Source: Altererythrobacter sp. CAU 1644 (GTDB lineage: Bacteria; Pseudomonadota; Alphaproteobacteria; Sphingomonadales; Sphingomonadaceae). From it: 64,000 nt of DNA. The position numbers and the translations under genes are program-made. The stretch spans positions 682,001 through 746,000 of the forward strand of contig NZ_CP121106.1 in assembly GCF_029623755.1 (NCBI RefSeq). Direction: 5' to 3'. The notes beneath the pieces are model-generated. The model was not told where the DNA came from. It did no database searches and worked only from the letters and a program-made list of their open reading frames with translations. Each line of letters starts with the position of its first letter. Position 1 is the stretch's first letter. Below are positions 9,423 to 20,216 of this stretch, piece by piece.

Positions 9423-9492
9423 CGTAATCTCCTTTGGGAGATCAACGGATTGGCCGTGATCTGGTTCCGTGGCGTCGGTGCAAACGGCGCAG

Positions 9493-10800
9493 CTAGCGCA
9501 CGCCTCGGCGCCGCGCGGCGAGATGGCCCAAATCGGCTTCGCTCGGGATTTCATATGCCCGGACGTAATCGCCGAGCCGTTCCGAGACTTCCCCCTGGCT
9601 CAGCCCGAACTGCTCAAGGCTATAGCGATGCGGCGTTCGTTTGAGCGCCTTGGCCTGGTCGAGATAGCTTTCCATCCCTGCCAGGGCGGGCTCCATGTCG
9701 AGGCCGAGGAAACCATAGACCCGTTCCATCGTGCCGCTCCAGTCGCGTTCCATCTCCTCATACTGGACATCGATCATGCGCTCGGCCGGTATGGCATCGC
9801 GCGCCTTGCGCATGCGCGCTATCATGGTTTCGGTCTTCGTCAGCCACTCCCTGCCGATCCGCTGCGGGGAGACGTTGTCGGAATAGAGGATCGTCTGGTT
9901 CCAGGCGAGCGAGGCAGCGCTGCCGACGACCGCCTGCGGATCGCGATGGGTGAAGATCAGGCGCGCGTCGGGGAACACCTTCAGCAAGGCCGGCAGGTCC
10001 ATCATGTGCTGCGGCGTCTTGAGGATCCACGGACGAATGGAGGAGACCTGCTGCGACCAGCCGACCAGGCGCAGGAGATTGGCGAGATGCTCATAGGCCG
10101 GCGTCGCGTCCTCGCCTTCACTCCAGCGCGCATAGCTCGGTACGTGCCACTGCGCCTCGTGTTTCATGCCCCACATGCTCGCCACGAGCAGGCCGAGTTC
10201 TTCTTCAGGCTCATAAGGGCCGGTAGGATGGATTGAGAGGGTGCGCGGATTGGCGAGTCGGGCGACCTTCATGATCCGGCTTGCCAGCACCGGGCGAAAA
10301 TCCCTTGTCCGCCCTGCCATGACCTCTTCGAAACCGGGCCGCGGCACCGGGCTGATCGTCTCGAAGCTGCGCATGTGGCTGAAGCGGCGATCGCTCGCCA
10401 GCAGCCGATGGAGTCGCGTCGTGCCCGACCGCATCGGTCCGACGATCACCACCGGCCGGGCGATGGCGCGCTCGAGAATCTCGGGGTGGCGTTTGAACCA
10501 CATCTGGGTGTGCAGCCGGTCGCGCAGCACATGATGGAACTGTTTCGCAGCAGAGAAATCGCCCGCCGCGTTGAGCCGCGCCTCCTCGCGAATGCTGTCG
10601 AGCAGGACATCCATCGGGCGCTCGAACCAGCGATCGCCGAAATCGTCGAGACCGGTTGCCGCGACCGCCGATTCGAGCAGCGATTGCTTGTCGAGAATGG
10701 CAGGATCGACCAGCCCAACCCTTCGCCCGGCGCGGATCGCCCCGTCGACGAATGAAACGAACGGAGTTCGAGCGGGAGGCTGTGCTGCAATACTTGCCAA
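9493..10800 (-). CDS. Sulfotransferase family protein
   Basis: A 435-residue P-loop sulfotransferase-like protein, expected to move sulfate from PAPS to an acceptor. The 5'-phosphosulfate loop is VVIVGPMRSGTTRLHRLL near residue 120, and the 3'-phosphate site is the later region around LIFTHRDPQAVVGS. No ATG is available in frame at the N terminus. TTG 10800 with a GGGGGCAGGG stretch just upstream is the best start. The acceptor is unknown; homologues of this branch are often annotated simply as sulfotransferase family. Downstream is a small basic protein, with no PAPS synthesis genes nearby. Confidence 0.82.
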   Translation of the reverse strand: MASIAAQPPARTPFVSFVDGAIRAGRRVGLVDPAILDKQSLLESAVAATGLDDFGDRWFERPMDVLLDSIREEARLNAAGDFSAAKQFHHVLRDRLHTQMWFKRHPEILERAIARPVVIVGPMRSGTTRLHRLLASDRRFSHMRSFETISPVPRPGFEEVMAGRTRDFRPVLASRIMKVARLANPRTLSIHPTGPYEPEEELGLLVASMWGMKHEAQWHVPSYARWSEGEDATPAYEHLANLLRLVGWSQQVSSIRPWILKTPQHMMDLPALLKVFPDARLIFTHRDPQAVVGSAASLAWNQTILYSDNVSPQRIGREWLTKTETMIARMRKARDAIPAERMIDVQYEEMERDWSGTMERVYGFLGLDMEPALAGMESYLDQAKALKRTPHRYSLEQFGLSQGEVSERLGDYVRAYEIPSEADLGHLAARRRGVR

Positions 10801-10949
10801 TGCCCTGCCCCCAAGCCTTTCATTTATGGCGGTTTTTGCCCGCGGCCTCGCGCCTGTTTACCTGTCAGGCGCCATCATGCAAGGCTTGGATGGGATTTCT
10901 GTTCCTGGCTACTGGCAATTGAAACGGCGAGCGGGCATAGGCGCTTGCC

Positions 10950-12230
10950 ATGCACGACATCCGCACAATCAGGGATAATCCCGAAGCTTTCGACGCCGCG
11001 CTGGCGAAGCGCGGGGCAGAGCCGATGGCGGCCGAATTGATCTCGGCCGACGAGGTTCGCCGGGCCTCCGCGACACGTCTGCAGGAGGCGCAGAACCGCC
11101 GCAACGAAGCCTCGAAACTGATCGGCCAGGCCATGGGCAGGGGCGACACGGAGACCGCCGAGGCGCTCAAGGCTGAGGTGGGTGAACTCAAGGAAATTCT
11201 TCCCGCACTGGAAGAGACCGCGCGTGCCGCCGACAGGCAGCTCGAAGACCTGCTCGCCGTCATCCCCAACCTGCCCGCAGAGGATGTTCCGGTCGGTGAG
11301 GACGAAGACGACAATGTCGAAGTATCCACCTGGGGCGAGAAGCGCAGCTTTGCCTTCGAGCCGAAGGAACACGCCGACATTGGCCCGGCGCTGGGCATGG
11401 ATTTCGAGACCGGGGCCAATATCTCGGGCGCTCGCTTCACCTTCCTGCGCGGCGGCATGGCGCGGCTTCACCGCGCTCTCGCGCAGTTCATGCTCGACCG
11501 CCAGACGGGCGAGAACGGCTATACCGAGTGCAATCCGCCGGTACTCGTCAATGATGCCGCCATGTATGGTACCGACAAGCTGCCCAAGTTTGCGGAAGAT
11601 AGTTTCCGCACGACCGACGGACGCTGGCTTATCCCGACTTCGGAAGTCAGCCTGACGGCTTCGGTGATGGGACAGATAATCGACAACGACATTCTGCCGA
11701 TCCGGCTGACGGCGCTGACCCCTTGCTTCCGCAGCGAAGCAGGCGCGGCGGGCAAGGACACCCGCGGCTTCATCCGCCAGCACCAGTTCGAGAAGGTCGA
11801 ACTGGTTTCGATCACGCGCCCCGAAGACAGCGAGGCCGAACACGAGCGCATGACCGCTTGCGCCGAAGGCATCCTGCAGGCGCTCGGCCTGCCCTATCGC
11901 AAGGTATTGCTGTGTACCGGCGACATGGGCTTTGGCGCTCGCAAGACCTACGACCTCGAAGTCTGGCTGCCGGGACAGGGCGCCTATCGCGAGATCAGCT
12001 CCTGCTCGAACACCGGCGACTTCCAGGCCCGGCGGATGAATTCGCGTTACCGGCCGGAGGGCGAGAAGAAGACCGCCTTCGTCCATACCCTCAACGGATC
12101 GGGCCTGGCGGTCGGGCGCACGCTGGTGGCGGTGCTGGAGAACTATCAGCTGGAAGACGGCAGCGTCGATGTGCCCGAGGCGCTGCTCGGCTACATGGGC
12201 GGGATTTCGCGCCTAATGCCTGCTGCGTGA
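10950..12230 (+). CDS. serS: Seryl-tRNA synthetase
   Basis: A 426-residue class II aminoacyl-tRNA synthetase that charges tRNA-Ser. The N-terminal coiled-coil arm spans about residues 30-105 ([20 protein letters not shown] onward). Class II motif 2 is [19 protein letters not shown] and motif 3 is [19 protein letters not shown]. The stop TGA shares its last base with the surE ATG, so the two are translationally coupled. Standard housekeeping gene. Confidence 0.98.
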   Translation: MHDIRTIRDNPEAFDAALAKRGAEPMAAELISADEVRRASATRLQEAQNRRNEASKLIGQAMGRGDTETAEALKAEVGELKEILPALEETARAADRQLEDLLAVIPNLPAEDVPVGEDEDDNVEVSTWGEKRSFAFEPKEHADIGPALGMDFETGANISGARFTFLRGGMARLHRALAQFMLDRQTGENGYTECNPPVLVNDAAMYGTDKLPKFAEDSFRTTDGRWLIPTSEVSLTASVMGQIIDNDILPIRLTALTPCFRSEAGAAGKDTRGFIRQHQFEKVELVSITRPEDSEAEHERMTACAEGILQALGLPYRKVLLCTGDMGFGARKTYDLEVWLPGQGAYREISSCSNTGDFQARRMNSRYRPEGEKKTAFVHTLNGSGLAVGRTLVAVLENYQLEDGSVDVPEALLGYMGGISRLMPAA

Positions 12231-12994
12231 TGCGCATTCTCGTCACCAACGACGACGGCATCCATGCCCCCGGGCTCGAGGTTCTCGAAGCCATCGCGCG
12301 CGAGTTCTCGGACGATGTGTGGGTCTGCGCCCCTTCGGATAACCAGACCGGAGCGGGCCACTCGTTGACGCTGGCCATGCCGGTGCGGCTGCGCAAGCAC
12401 GGCGAGCGCCGTTTTTCAGTCACCGGCACGCCGACCGATGCAGTCTCGATGGGGCTCAAGCAGGTGATGGACAACCCGCCCGACCTGGTGCTTTCGGGCG
12501 TGAATGCGGGTGCCAACCTCGGCGACGACATCACCTATTCGGGCACGGTTTCCGCCGCAATGGAGGGCGCACTTGCGGGCATCCGCTCGATCGCGCTGAG
12601 CCAGGTGATGACCCAGGAACGCCCGCCATCGGGCGATCGGTTTTCGGCCGCGCGTCATTGGGGCCGGAAAGTGATCGAGCCCTTGCTGGATACGCCGCGC
12701 CAGCCCCGCACGCTGGTGAGCGTCAATTTCCCGGCCCTCGATGCCGACCGGGTCGCAGGCATGCGGGTCGTCCGCCAGGGCTTCCACGATTACGCCCGCG
12801 CCTCGGTGGTCGAGGCGCGCGACCCGCGCGGTGGCCGTTATTATTGGTTCGGTCTCGATGCGATCGAGCATACGCCCGACCATGGAACCGACCTCGAGGC
12901 GATCGCCGACAACCACATCTCGATCACGCCACTGCAGCTCGATCTGACGCACGAGGCGTCGATGGCCGCGCTTGCCCAACGCATAAAGCAATGA
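12230..12994 (+). CDS. surE: 5'/3'-nucleotidase SurE
   Basis: A 254-residue metal-dependent nucleoside monophosphatase. The metal-binding N terminus [10 protein letters not shown] supplies Asp8 and Asp9. The conserved SGVNAGANLGDDITYSGT segment contains the further metal ligands and active-site residues. The ATG at 12230 overlaps the serS stop by one base. The serS-surE order is widespread in alphaproteobacteria, where pcm often follows. Here pcm is absent and a K+ channel gene follows after 13 bp. Confidence 0.97.
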   Translation: MRILVTNDDGIHAPGLEVLEAIAREFSDDVWVCAPSDNQTGAGHSLTLAMPVRLRKHGERRFSVTGTPTDAVSMGLKQVMDNPPDLVLSGVNAGANLGDDITYSGTVSAAMEGALAGIRSIALSQVMTQERPPSGDRFSAARHWGRKVIEPLLDTPRQPRTLVSVNFPALDADRVAGMRVVRQGFHDYARASVVEARDPRGGRYYWFGLDAIEHTPDHGTDLEAIADNHISITPLQLDLTHEASMAALAQRIKQ

Positions 12995-13007
12995 CAAACA
13001 GGCGCTT

Positions 13008-14108
13008 GTGACCGATCAAGTCGACCGCATCGCGCCCAGTCGCCCACCGAAGCGTTTTCGCGGGCCGCGATTCAAGCCCCTGCGCCGCGCCGTGCGCATA
13101 CCGGTCTGGGGCGACCTGGGGATCAGGCTCGGCCTCGCACTGCTGCTGATCTTCATCGTCATCATGGTCCACTGGTGGGACCGCGAAGGACTGATCGACA
13201 ATCTCGACGGCGAGGTCAGCTTCCTCGACGTCGTCTACTTCACCATGATCTCGATTACGACGACGGGCTTCGGCGACATTGCGCCGATCAGCGACCGCGC
13301 GCGGCTGGTCGAAGCGGTCATCGTGACGCCCATCCGTTTCGCCGTATTCTTCATTTTCGTCGGAACGGCCTATAATTTCATCATCAAACGCAGCTGGGAG
13401 AAGTGGCGCATGGCACGCATCCAGGGAAACCTCACCGACCATATCGTGGTGCTGGGTTACGGCGTGTCCGGTTCGGAAAGCGTCCAGGAACTGATCGAGC
13501 GCGGGACCGATCCGAGCTGTATCGTCGTGGTCGATCCGAGCGACGAACGGCTCGCCGAAGCCGAGGCGCTGGGCTGCAATGTCATTGCCGCCGATGCGAC
13601 GCGCGACTCGACGCTCGAGGCGGTTCGGATCCGCGAGGCCAAGAACGTGCTGGTTTCGGCCGGTCGCGACGACACCTCGATCCTCATCGTCCTGACCGTG
13701 CGGCACCTCGCGCCCGATGTCCCGATCAGCGTCGTCGTGCGCGCCGACGACAACGAGTTTCTCGCTCGCCAGGCCGGTGCCAACAATGTGATCAATCCGG
13801 TGCGCTTCACCGGGCTGCTGCTCGCCGGCAGCGCCAAGGGCGCGCATATCGCCGATTATCTCGCGGACCTGGCTTCGGTCACCGGTCGGGTTCAACTGGT
13901 CGAGCGCGAAATCACCGAGGAGGAATGCGGCTGCTCGATCACTTCGCTCAAGTCGGGCGGTCGCGGCCTCAGGGTCTATCGCGGCGGCAAGGTGCTCGGA
14001 TTCTGGGAGGACGAGTGCGAGACGCTGCAGCCAGGCGACATCGTGGTCGAGATCGTCCCGACCGAGAGTGGCAGCTCCCGCGGGGACGGACACAGCCGCG
14101 AGCCTTGA
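13008..14108 (+). CDS. Two-TM potassium channel with RCK/TrkA-N domain
   Basis: A 366-residue ion channel. Basic N terminus (about 1-40), TM1 at about 41-60, pore loop with filter TTTGFGD, TM2 at about 105-125, then a cytosolic RCK (TrkA-N) Rossmann domain with VVLGYGVSGSES and VVVDPSDERLAEAEALG, and a TrkA-C-like tail. This is the MthK/Kch layout in which ligand binding to RCK gates K+ flow. The filter has GFG where many channels have GYG, a known tolerated variant. GTG start at 13008, 13 bp after surE. Confidence 0.9.
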   Translation: MTDQVDRIAPSRPPKRFRGPRFKPLRRAVRIPVWGDLGIRLGLALLLIFIVIMVHWWDREGLIDNLDGEVSFLDVVYFTMISITTTGFGDIAPISDRARLVEAVIVTPIRFAVFFIFVGTAYNFIIKRSWEKWRMARIQGNLTDHIVVLGYGVSGSESVQELIERGTDPSCIVVVDPSDERLAEAEALGCNVIAADATRDSTLEAVRIREAKNVLVSAGRDDTSILIVLTVRHLAPDVPISVVVRADDNEFLARQAGANNVINPVRFTGLLLAGSAKGAHIADYLADLASVTGRVQLVEREITEEECGCSITSLKSGGRGLRVYRGGKVLGFWEDECETLQPGDIVVEIVPTESGSSRGDGHSREP

Positions 14109-14195
14109 CGTTCCGCTCCATTCTCCGGGCGAAGCTCGCACTGGCCTAATCGGTGCGGCGGGTGTAGAGGGCCGCCCGATCCTGGATTAATTGGC

Positions 14196-15572
14196 ATGAA
14201 CACCACCACGAAACTCCCCGACCAGAAGAAGGTCGGCATGGTCAGTCTTGGCTGCCCAAAGGCGCTGGTCGATAGCGAGCGTATCCTCACCCGGCTGCGC
14301 GCCGATGGCTATGCGATGAGCCCCGATTACGCCGGTGCAGACGTCGTACTGGTCAATACCTGCGGCTTCCTCGACAGCGCCAAGGAAGAAAGCCTCGCCG
14401 CGATTGGCGAAGCCATTGCAGAGAACGGCCGCGTAATCGTGACTGGCTGCATGGGCGAAGAGGCCGATGCAATCCGTGCGGCTCATCCGGCTGTGCTCGC
14501 CGTAACCGGCGCTCACCAGTACGAGCAGGTGGTGGAAGCGGTGCACCTGCACGCACCGCCGAGCCAAGGCCCGTTTGTCGACCTGATCCCGCAGCCTGAC
14601 GTCAAACTTACGCCGCGACATTACAGCTACCTCAAGATTTCAGAGGGTTGCAATCACTCCTGCGCCTTCTGCATCATTCCGCAGTTGCGCGGCAAGCTGG
14701 CCAGCCGCCGGGTCGATGCAGTCCTGCGCGAAGCGGAAAAACTGGTCGCTGCGGGCACGAAGGAACTGCTCGTCATCAGCCAGGACACCAGCGCCTATGG
14801 CGTCGATATCCGGCATGAGGAACGCGAGTGGAAGGGCCATGCGGTCCGCGCGCATATGACCGACCTGGCGCGTGAGCTGGGTCAGCTCCGCACGCCAGAA
14901 GGCAAGGTACCGTGGGTGCGCCTGCACTACGTCTATCCCTATCCGCATGTCGATGCGGTGATCCCGCTGATGGCGGAGGGCTTGTTGACGCCCTATCTCG
15001 ATATCCCATTCCAGCATGCTTCACCCGCCGTGCTGCGCGCCATGAAGCGACCGGCGAACGAGGCCAAGGTACTCGACCGGCTCAGGAGCTGGCGCGAGAC
15101 CTGCCCCGAAATCGCAGTGCGTTCGAGCTTCGTGGTCGGCTTCCCCGGCGAGACCGAGGATGATTTCAGCTATCTGCTGGACTGGCTCGAGGAAGCGCAA
15201 CTCGACCGTGTCGGTGCCTTCCGCTTCGAACCGGTCGAAGGCGCGCAGGCCAACGCCCTGCCCGATCCGGTCCCGGAAGAGGTCAAGGAGGAGCGTTATG
15301 CACGCGTCATGGAAGTGACCGAGCGGATCAGCGCCGCGAAGCTCGCGAAGAAAGTGGGCTCCACCATCCCGGTGATCATCGACGAAGTCGGCAAGCCGGA
15401 CGAGGACGGCGACATCGGCGCGACCGGTCGCAGCCAGGCCGATGCTCCCGAGATCGACGGTGCGGTCTACCTGCGCAATGTCCCGGAAAATCTGGCCGAG
15501 GGCGATATCGTCGACGTCGCAATCGAGGATGCCGATGCCCACGACCTGTTCGGCGTGATCGAAGCGGGATGA
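14196..15572 (+). CDS. rimO: Ribosomal protein S12 methylthiotransferase RimO
   Basis: A radical-SAM enzyme that adds a methylthio group to an aspartate of ribosomal protein S12. Order of domains in 458 residues: N-terminal UPF0004 domain with three cluster cysteines ([34 protein letters not shown]), the radical SAM core with the CxxxCxxC motif in [17 protein letters not shown], and a C-terminal TRAM domain. S12-specific features such as [10 protein letters not shown] argue for RimO rather than MiaB. It overlaps yjbQ by 4 nt. Confidence 0.97.
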   Translation: MNTTTKLPDQKKVGMVSLGCPKALVDSERILTRLRADGYAMSPDYAGADVVLVNTCGFLDSAKEESLAAIGEAIAENGRVIVTGCMGEEADAIRAAHPAVLAVTGAHQYEQVVEAVHLHAPPSQGPFVDLIPQPDVKLTPRHYSYLKISEGCNHSCAFCIIPQLRGKLASRRVDAVLREAEKLVAAGTKELLVISQDTSAYGVDIRHEEREWKGHAVRAHMTDLARELGQLRTPEGKVPWVRLHYVYPYPHVDAVIPLMAEGLLTPYLDIPFQHASPAVLRAMKRPANEAKVLDRLRSWRETCPEIAVRSSFVVGFPGETEDDFSYLLDWLEEAQLDRVGAFRFEPVEGAQANALPDPVPEEVKEERYARVMEVTERISAAKLAKKVGSTIPVIIDEVGKPDEDGDIGATGRSQADAPEIDGAVYLRNVPENLAEGDIVDVAIEDADAHDLFGVIEAG

Positions 15573-15985
15573 GGCAGGCGACGACGATCCTCAGCCTTCG
15601 AACGGAGGGCCCGGGCCTCGTCGAAGTTACGCAAGGCGTTGCAGACTGGATCGCGGAAACGGGCATTGGCGAAGGCCTGCTGACGGCTCTGTGCCGGCAC
15701 ACCTCAGCCAGTCTGATGATCAACGAGAATGCGGCACCTGCCGTCAAGCGCGACATGGTGCGCTGGCTCGATGCAATGGCACCGCAAGGATCACATTACG
15801 AGCATGACGACGAAGGGCCCGACGACATGCCCGCCCATCTCAAATCCGCCCTGACCGGGGCCAACCTCTCGGTCCCGGTCGCTGGCGGTCGAATGCTCTT
15901 GGGTACCTGGCAGGGTCTCTACCTGGTCGAGCATCGCACCCGCCCGCACACGCGCGAAGTTGCGCTGCATCTGATCGGCGAATAA
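15569..15985 (+). CDS. yjbQ: YjbQ/UPF0047 family protein (secondary thiamine-phosphate synthase type)
   Basis: A 138-residue single-domain protein of the UPF0047/YjbQ family. It contains the family signature around [19 protein letters not shown], the conserved His/Glu run [16 protein letters not shown], and the C-terminal [12 protein letters not shown]. Family members show weak thiamine-phosphate synthase activity in vitro; the true role is unsettled. The start ATG overlaps the rimO stop (ATGA), which suggests coupled translation. Confidence 0.93.
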   Translation: MRQATTILSLRTEGPGLVEVTQGVADWIAETGIGEGLLTALCRHTSASLMINENAAPAVKRDMVRWLDAMAPQGSHYEHDDEGPDDMPAHLKSALTGANLSVPVAGGRMLLGTWQGLYLVEHRTRPHTREVALHLIGE

Positions 15986-16029
15986 CCGCCGTCCCGGGAA
16001 CAATCGCGCGCCCTGCCGTTGGTAGGGCA

Positions 16030-16827
16030 ATGCCCATAACCATAAAATCAAGTTTCGCCTTCGAACTCGACCGGCCGACCGACGTGTTGCTGCAGTTCGA
16101 AGCGGCGAAGATACCCGAGCAGCGTATCCTCTCATCCGATACGATACTGAGCGAGGCCGAGCATTGCGCGCGGGTTCCAGCGCAGGATGACATTGGCGAA
16201 CGTATCTGGATCCGCGCGGAAGGGCTGTTCGAGGTCGATTATCGCGCCGAGGTCGAACCCGAGCGATTGCTGCCCGAGATCGCCTCGCTCGAGATGTTGG
16301 CGCCGCACGACATGCCGGGCGAAGCGGTGCAGTATCTGTTCGACAGCCGCTATTGCCCTGCCGACCAGTTCCAGCCCTTCGTCGAAGCCGAATTCGGCGG
16401 CACCACCGGGGGCGAGCGCGTCGCCGCGATCCGCGAATGGATCGCGAGCCACTTCACCTACCAGCCGGGCACTTCGGATGCGCGTACCGGCGCGGTCGAA
16501 AGCTTCATTGGGCGGCGCGGCATTTGCCGCGATTATGCCCACGTCCTGGTCACGCTGGCGCGCGCCTCGACTATCCCGGCGCGCTATGTCGCCTGCTACG
16601 CCCCTGGCGTGGAACCACCCGACTTCCACGCAATTGCCGAGGTATTTCTCAACGATCCCACGACGCCAGGCGGCGGCGCATGGCACCTGGTCGATGCGAC
16701 GGGCATGGCCGAGCCTGCCCAGACGGTGAAGATCGGCATCGGGCGCGATGCCGCCGATGTCAGCTTCCTGACAAGCTTCGGCGCCAACAATTTTCTCCGT
16801 TCCAGCGTCTCGGTCGAGGCCACCTAG
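16030..16827 (+). CDS. Transglutaminase-like (papain-fold) protein
   Basis: A 265-residue cytosolic protein with an N-terminal beta domain (about 1-140) and a transglutaminase-like domain. The Cys-His-Asp triad is visible in GRRGICRDYAHVLVTLAR, PPDFHAIAEVFL and WHLVDATGMA. This is the bacterial family often encoded beside alpha-E/circularly permuted ATP-grasp proteins. Those partners are not present here. It is more likely a peptidase or amidase than a protein cross-linker. No signal peptide. Confidence 0.87.
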   Translation: MPITIKSSFAFELDRPTDVLLQFEAAKIPEQRILSSDTILSEAEHCARVPAQDDIGERIWIRAEGLFEVDYRAEVEPERLLPEIASLEMLAPHDMPGEAVQYLFDSRYCPADQFQPFVEAEFGGTTGGERVAAIREWIASHFTYQPGTSDARTGAVESFIGRRGICRDYAHVLVTLARASTIPARYVACYAPGVEPPDFHAIAEVFLNDPTTPGGGAWHLVDATGMAEPAQTVKIGIGRDAADVSFLTSFGANNFLRSSVSVEAT

Positions 16828-16969
16828 CCGCCGAAAGCCATATGAATAGCTATGCAGCCCGTCGGCGGGTATGGCGGGCGCACGCGGGCGCTGATAGGCA
16901 AGGCTCGCCAGCCGGACCGGCCGCAACCGTCCTCCAGCGCTGGCGAAAATAGGAGAGGGCCAAAGCGCC

Positions 16970-18412
16970 ATGAGCTTTACCGCTGACCGCCTGCTGTTGT
17001 TCGGGGCCACCGGCGACCTGTCGCAGCGCATGCTGCTGCCGTCGCTCTGCGCGCTCGATGCGGACGACCTGCTGCACGATGACCTCAAGATTGTCGGCAC
17101 GGCACGCTCGCAATTGAGCGATAGCGAGTTCCGCAATTTTGCGCGCGAGGCGCTGGAGAAATTCCTCCCCAAGGATCGCCGCTGTGGCATGGCCGATTTC
17201 CTCAATCGCCTGTCCTACCAGCAGCTCGATGCGACCACGCTGGAGGGTTATGAGGAGCTGGCCGCCAAGGTCGGCGATCCGAACCATGGCGTGGCGATCT
17301 TCCTCTCTACCGCGCCCAGCCTGTTCGGCCCGACCATCAAGGGCCTACAGCACGCCGGGCTTGACGGACCCAACGTCCGCATGTGCCTCGAAAAGCCGCT
17401 CGGTACCGATCTAGGCTCCAGCTGCGAGATCAACGACGCGGTTGCCGCGGCCTTTCCAGAGGACCGGATTTTCCGGATCGACCACTACCTGGGCAAGGAG
17501 ACTGTCCAGAACCTGCTGGCCTTGCGCTTTGCCAATGTCCTGTTCGAGCCGATCTGGAACTGCAACTACATCGACCACGTCCAGATCACCGTCGCCGAGA
17601 CGGTCGGCCTCGAAGGCCGCGTAGCCTTTTACGACGACGCCGGCGCACTGCGCGACATGGTCCAGAACCACATGCTCCAGCTGCTCGCGCTGGTTGCGAT
17701 GGAGCCGCCGACAAGCTTCGATTCCACTGCAGTGCGCGACGAGAAGGTCAAGGTGCTGCGCGCGCTGCGCCGGGTGGCCAAGGGAGATACCGTCACCGGT
17801 CAGTATCGCGCAGGAGCGATCAAGGGCGAGGCCGTGCCCGGCTACGACGATGAATTGGGCAAGGATTCGAACACCGAAACCTTTGTCGCGATCAAGGGTC
17901 ATGTCGACAACTGGCGCTGGAAGGGCGTGCCCTTCTACCTGCGCACCGGCAAGCGCCTGCCCGAACGCGTGACCGAAATCGTCGTCCAGTTCCGCTGCGT
18001 CCCGCATTCGATCTTCGCCGGCAAGGGTGCGACGATGCAGCCCAACCGGCTCGTCATCGGCATCCAGCCCGAAGAGAACATCACGCTCTCGCTGATGTCG
18101 AAAGTGCCGGGGCTGGACCGCGAGGGCATCCGCCTGCGCCAGGTCCCGCTCGACATCGCCATGCCCGATGCCTTCTCGGGCGCGGTGCGCCGGATCGCCT
18201 ACGAACGCCTGCTGCTCGACCTCATCGAAGGCGACCAGACGCTGTTCTTGCGCCGCGACGAGGTCGAGGCGCAATGGCACTGGATCGATGCGATCCGCGA
18301 AGAATGGGCCGAGGAGGAGCTCAAGCCCAAGACCTACACCTCCGGCACCTGGGGGCCGAGTGCGGCAATCGCGCTGGCCGAACGCGATGGAGTGAGCTGG
18401 CACGATGAGTAA
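16970..18412 (+). CDS. zwf: Glucose-6-phosphate 1-dehydrogenase
   Basis: First enzyme of the Entner-Doudoroff route, oxidising glucose 6-phosphate to 6-phosphogluconolactone with NAD(P)+. The 480 residues contain the nucleotide-binding start [19 protein letters not shown] and the active-site signature [15 protein letters not shown]. Upstream, AGGAGAGG precedes the ATG. It heads a five-gene operon with edd, glk, eda and ppc, and overlaps edd by 8 nt. No gene for 6-phosphogluconolactonase lies between zwf and edd. Confidence 0.98.
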   Translation: MSFTADRLLLFGATGDLSQRMLLPSLCALDADDLLHDDLKIVGTARSQLSDSEFRNFAREALEKFLPKDRRCGMADFLNRLSYQQLDATTLEGYEELAAKVGDPNHGVAIFLSTAPSLFGPTIKGLQHAGLDGPNVRMCLEKPLGTDLGSSCEINDAVAAAFPEDRIFRIDHYLGKETVQNLLALRFANVLFEPIWNCNYIDHVQITVAETVGLEGRVAFYDDAGALRDMVQNHMLQLLALVAMEPPTSFDSTAVRDEKVKVLRALRRVAKGDTVTGQYRAGAIKGEAVPGYDDELGKDSNTETFVAIKGHVDNWRWKGVPFYLRTGKRLPERVTEIVVQFRCVPHSIFAGKGATMQPNRLVIGIQPEENITLSLMSKVPGLDREGIRLRQVPLDIAMPDAFSGAVRRIAYERLLLDLIEGDQTLFLRRDEVEAQWHWIDAIREEWAEEELKPKTYTSGTWGPSAAIALAERDGVSWHDE

Positions 18413-20216
18413 GCCGCTGAACGACACCATTCATCGCGTGACGCAGCGCGTGATCGAGCGGTCGCGCGCCAGCCGCAGCGCCTATCTCGAACTGATGGAG
18501 CGCGAGGCCGACCGGGCGCCCGATCGCAGCCAGGTATCCTGTTCCAACCTCGCGCATGCCTTTGCCGGTGCGACCGAGGACCAGGAAGCGCTCAAGGCCG
18601 CTCGCGGGCCCAATATCGGGATCGTCAGCGCCTACAACGACATGCTCTCGGCGCATCAGCCCTATGGCCGTTACCCCGAGCGGATGAAGATCTATGCCCG
18701 CGAAGTCGGCGCCACCGCCCAGGTTGCGGGCGCCACCCCTGCCATGTGCGACGGCGTGACGCAGGGCGAAGACGGGATGGAGTTGTCGCTGTTCAGCCGC
18801 GACGTGATCGCGCTCTCGACCGGGGTCGCGTTGAGCCATGCCATGTACGATGGCGTCGCGGCGCTGGGCATCTGCGACAAGATCGTCCCCGGCCTGGTGA
18901 TCGGCGCGCTGCGCTTCGGCCACCTCCCCTGCGTCTTTGTGCCCTCGGGCCCGATGCCGAGCGGGATCGCCAACAAGGAAAAGCAGCGCACGCGGCAGCT
19001 CTACGCCGAGGGCAAGGTGGGCCGCGACGAACTGCTCGCAAGCGAGATGGGCAGCTATCACTCGCCCGGCACCTGCACCTTTTACGGCACTGCCAATTCC
19101 AACCAGATGATGATGGAGATGATGGGGCTGCACATTCCGGGCAGCGCCTTCATCCAGCCCGGCACCAAGCTGCGCCAGGCGCTCGACCGCAAGGCAGTGC
19201 ATCGGCTCGCCGAGCTTGCAAGCACGCGCGAAAAGACCATGGCGAAATGCGTCGACGAGAAGGCGATCGTCAACGCCGCAATCGGCCTGCTGGCGACCGG
19301 CGGATCGACCAATCACGCCATCCACATCCCGGCCATGGCGCGCGCAGCAGGCGTGATTTTCGATTGGGACGATCTTTCGGAGCTGTCCTCCGCCGTGCCG
19401 CTGGTGGCGCGGGTCTATCCCAATGGTTCGGGCGATGTGAACCATTTCCACGATGCGGGCGGCATGGGCTACGTGATCGGCACCTTGCTCGACGAGGGCC
19501 TCGCCCACCACGATATTGCGACGGTGAGCGAGGGCGATCTTGCCGACTATGCCCGCGAGCCGGGACTGGGCAACGACGAAGCGCTGGTCTGGCGCGACGT
19601 GGGCGAGAGCGGCGACCGAGAGATGCTGCGTCCGGCCTCTGCGCCGTTCCAACCCGACGGCGGCATGCGCCTTGTCCAGGGCAATCTCGGGCGTGGCTGC
19701 TTCAAGAGCTCCGCGGTCGATCAGGAACGCTGGACGATCGAGGCTCCCTGTCGTGTGTTCGAGGACCAACCCTCGGTCGCCGCGGCCTTCAAGGCGGGCG
19801 AACTGGACCGCGACGTCATTGTCGTGGTCCGCTTCCAGGGTCCGCGCGCCAACGGCATGCCCGAATTGCACAAGCTCACCCCGCCCTTGGGCGTGCTGCA
19901 GGATCGCGGCTATCGCGTCGCGCTGGTGACCGACGGCCGCATGTCGGGCGCATCGGGCAAGGTTCCGGCGGCGATCCATGTGACGCCCGAGGCCCTCGGC
20001 GGCGGTCCGCTCGCCAAGCTGCGCGACGGCGACGTGGTGAAGCTCTGCGCCAGCACCGGCGAGCTATCGACAACGGCCGATCTCGACAGCCGCGAGGCCG
20101 CGCCCGATCCGCGCGCCGAGCTGGGTGTCGGACGCGAACTATTCGCCATGTTCCGCCTTGGCGCGGACGGCGCGGAACAAGGGGGCAGCGCGATGCTCGC
20201 TGCAGCGGGGCTGTGA
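18405..20216 (+). CDS. edd: Phosphogluconate dehydratase
   Basis: Converts 6-phosphogluconate to 2-keto-3-deoxy-6-phosphogluconate (KDPG); an IlvD/Edd-family iron-sulfur dehydratase of 603 residues. Cluster ligands are seen in [17 protein letters not shown] and in [20 protein letters not shown]. The C-terminal [19 protein letters not shown] is the family signature. It overlaps zwf by 8 nt and glk by 4 nt (GTGA), indicating coupled translation. Confidence 0.98.
   Translation: MSKPLNDTIHRVTQRVIERSRASRSAYLELMEREADRAPDRSQVSCSNLAHAFAGATEDQEALKAARGPNIGIVSAYNDMLSAHQPYGRYPERMKIYAREVGATAQVAGATPAMCDGVTQGEDGMELSLFSRDVIALSTGVALSHAMYDGVAALGICDKIVPGLVIGALRFGHLPCVFVPSGPMPSGIANKEKQRTRQLYAEGKVGRDELLASEMGSYHSPGTCTFYGTANSNQMMMEMMGLHIPGSAFIQPGTKLRQALDRKAVHRLAELASTREKTMAKCVDEKAIVNAAIGLLATGGSTNHAIHIPAMARAAGVIFDWDDLSELSSAVPLVARVYPNGSGDVNHFHDAGGMGYVIGTLLDEGLAHHDIATVSEGDLADYAREPGLGNDEALVWRDVGESGDREMLRPASAPFQPDGGMRLVQGNLGRGCFKSSAVDQERWTIEAPCRVFEDQPSVAAAFKAGELDRDVIVVVRFQGPRANGMPELHKLTPPLGVLQDRGYRVALVTDGRMSGASGKVPAAIHVTPEALGGGPLAKLRDGDVVKLCASTGELSTTADLDSREAAPDPRAELGVGRELFAMFRLGADGAEQGGSAMLAAAGL

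Noticed and set aside
10801..10949. Possible T-box or leader regulation ahead of serS
   Set aside because: No specifier stem or antiterminator could be recognised; T-boxes are not expected for serS in Alphaproteobacteria.
13008..14108. GFG instead of GYG in the potassium filter as a sign of altered selectivity
   Set aside because: GFG filters occur in functional K+ channels, so this alone is not remarkable.
18321..19979. 552-codon open frame on the minus strand
   Set aside because: Antisense to edd and the end of zwf; composition of a GC shadow, no ribosome site.
18746..20212. Long plus-strand frame running into glk from upstream
   Set aside because: This stretch is the out-of-frame reading of edd. 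Real glk translation begins at GTG 20213.
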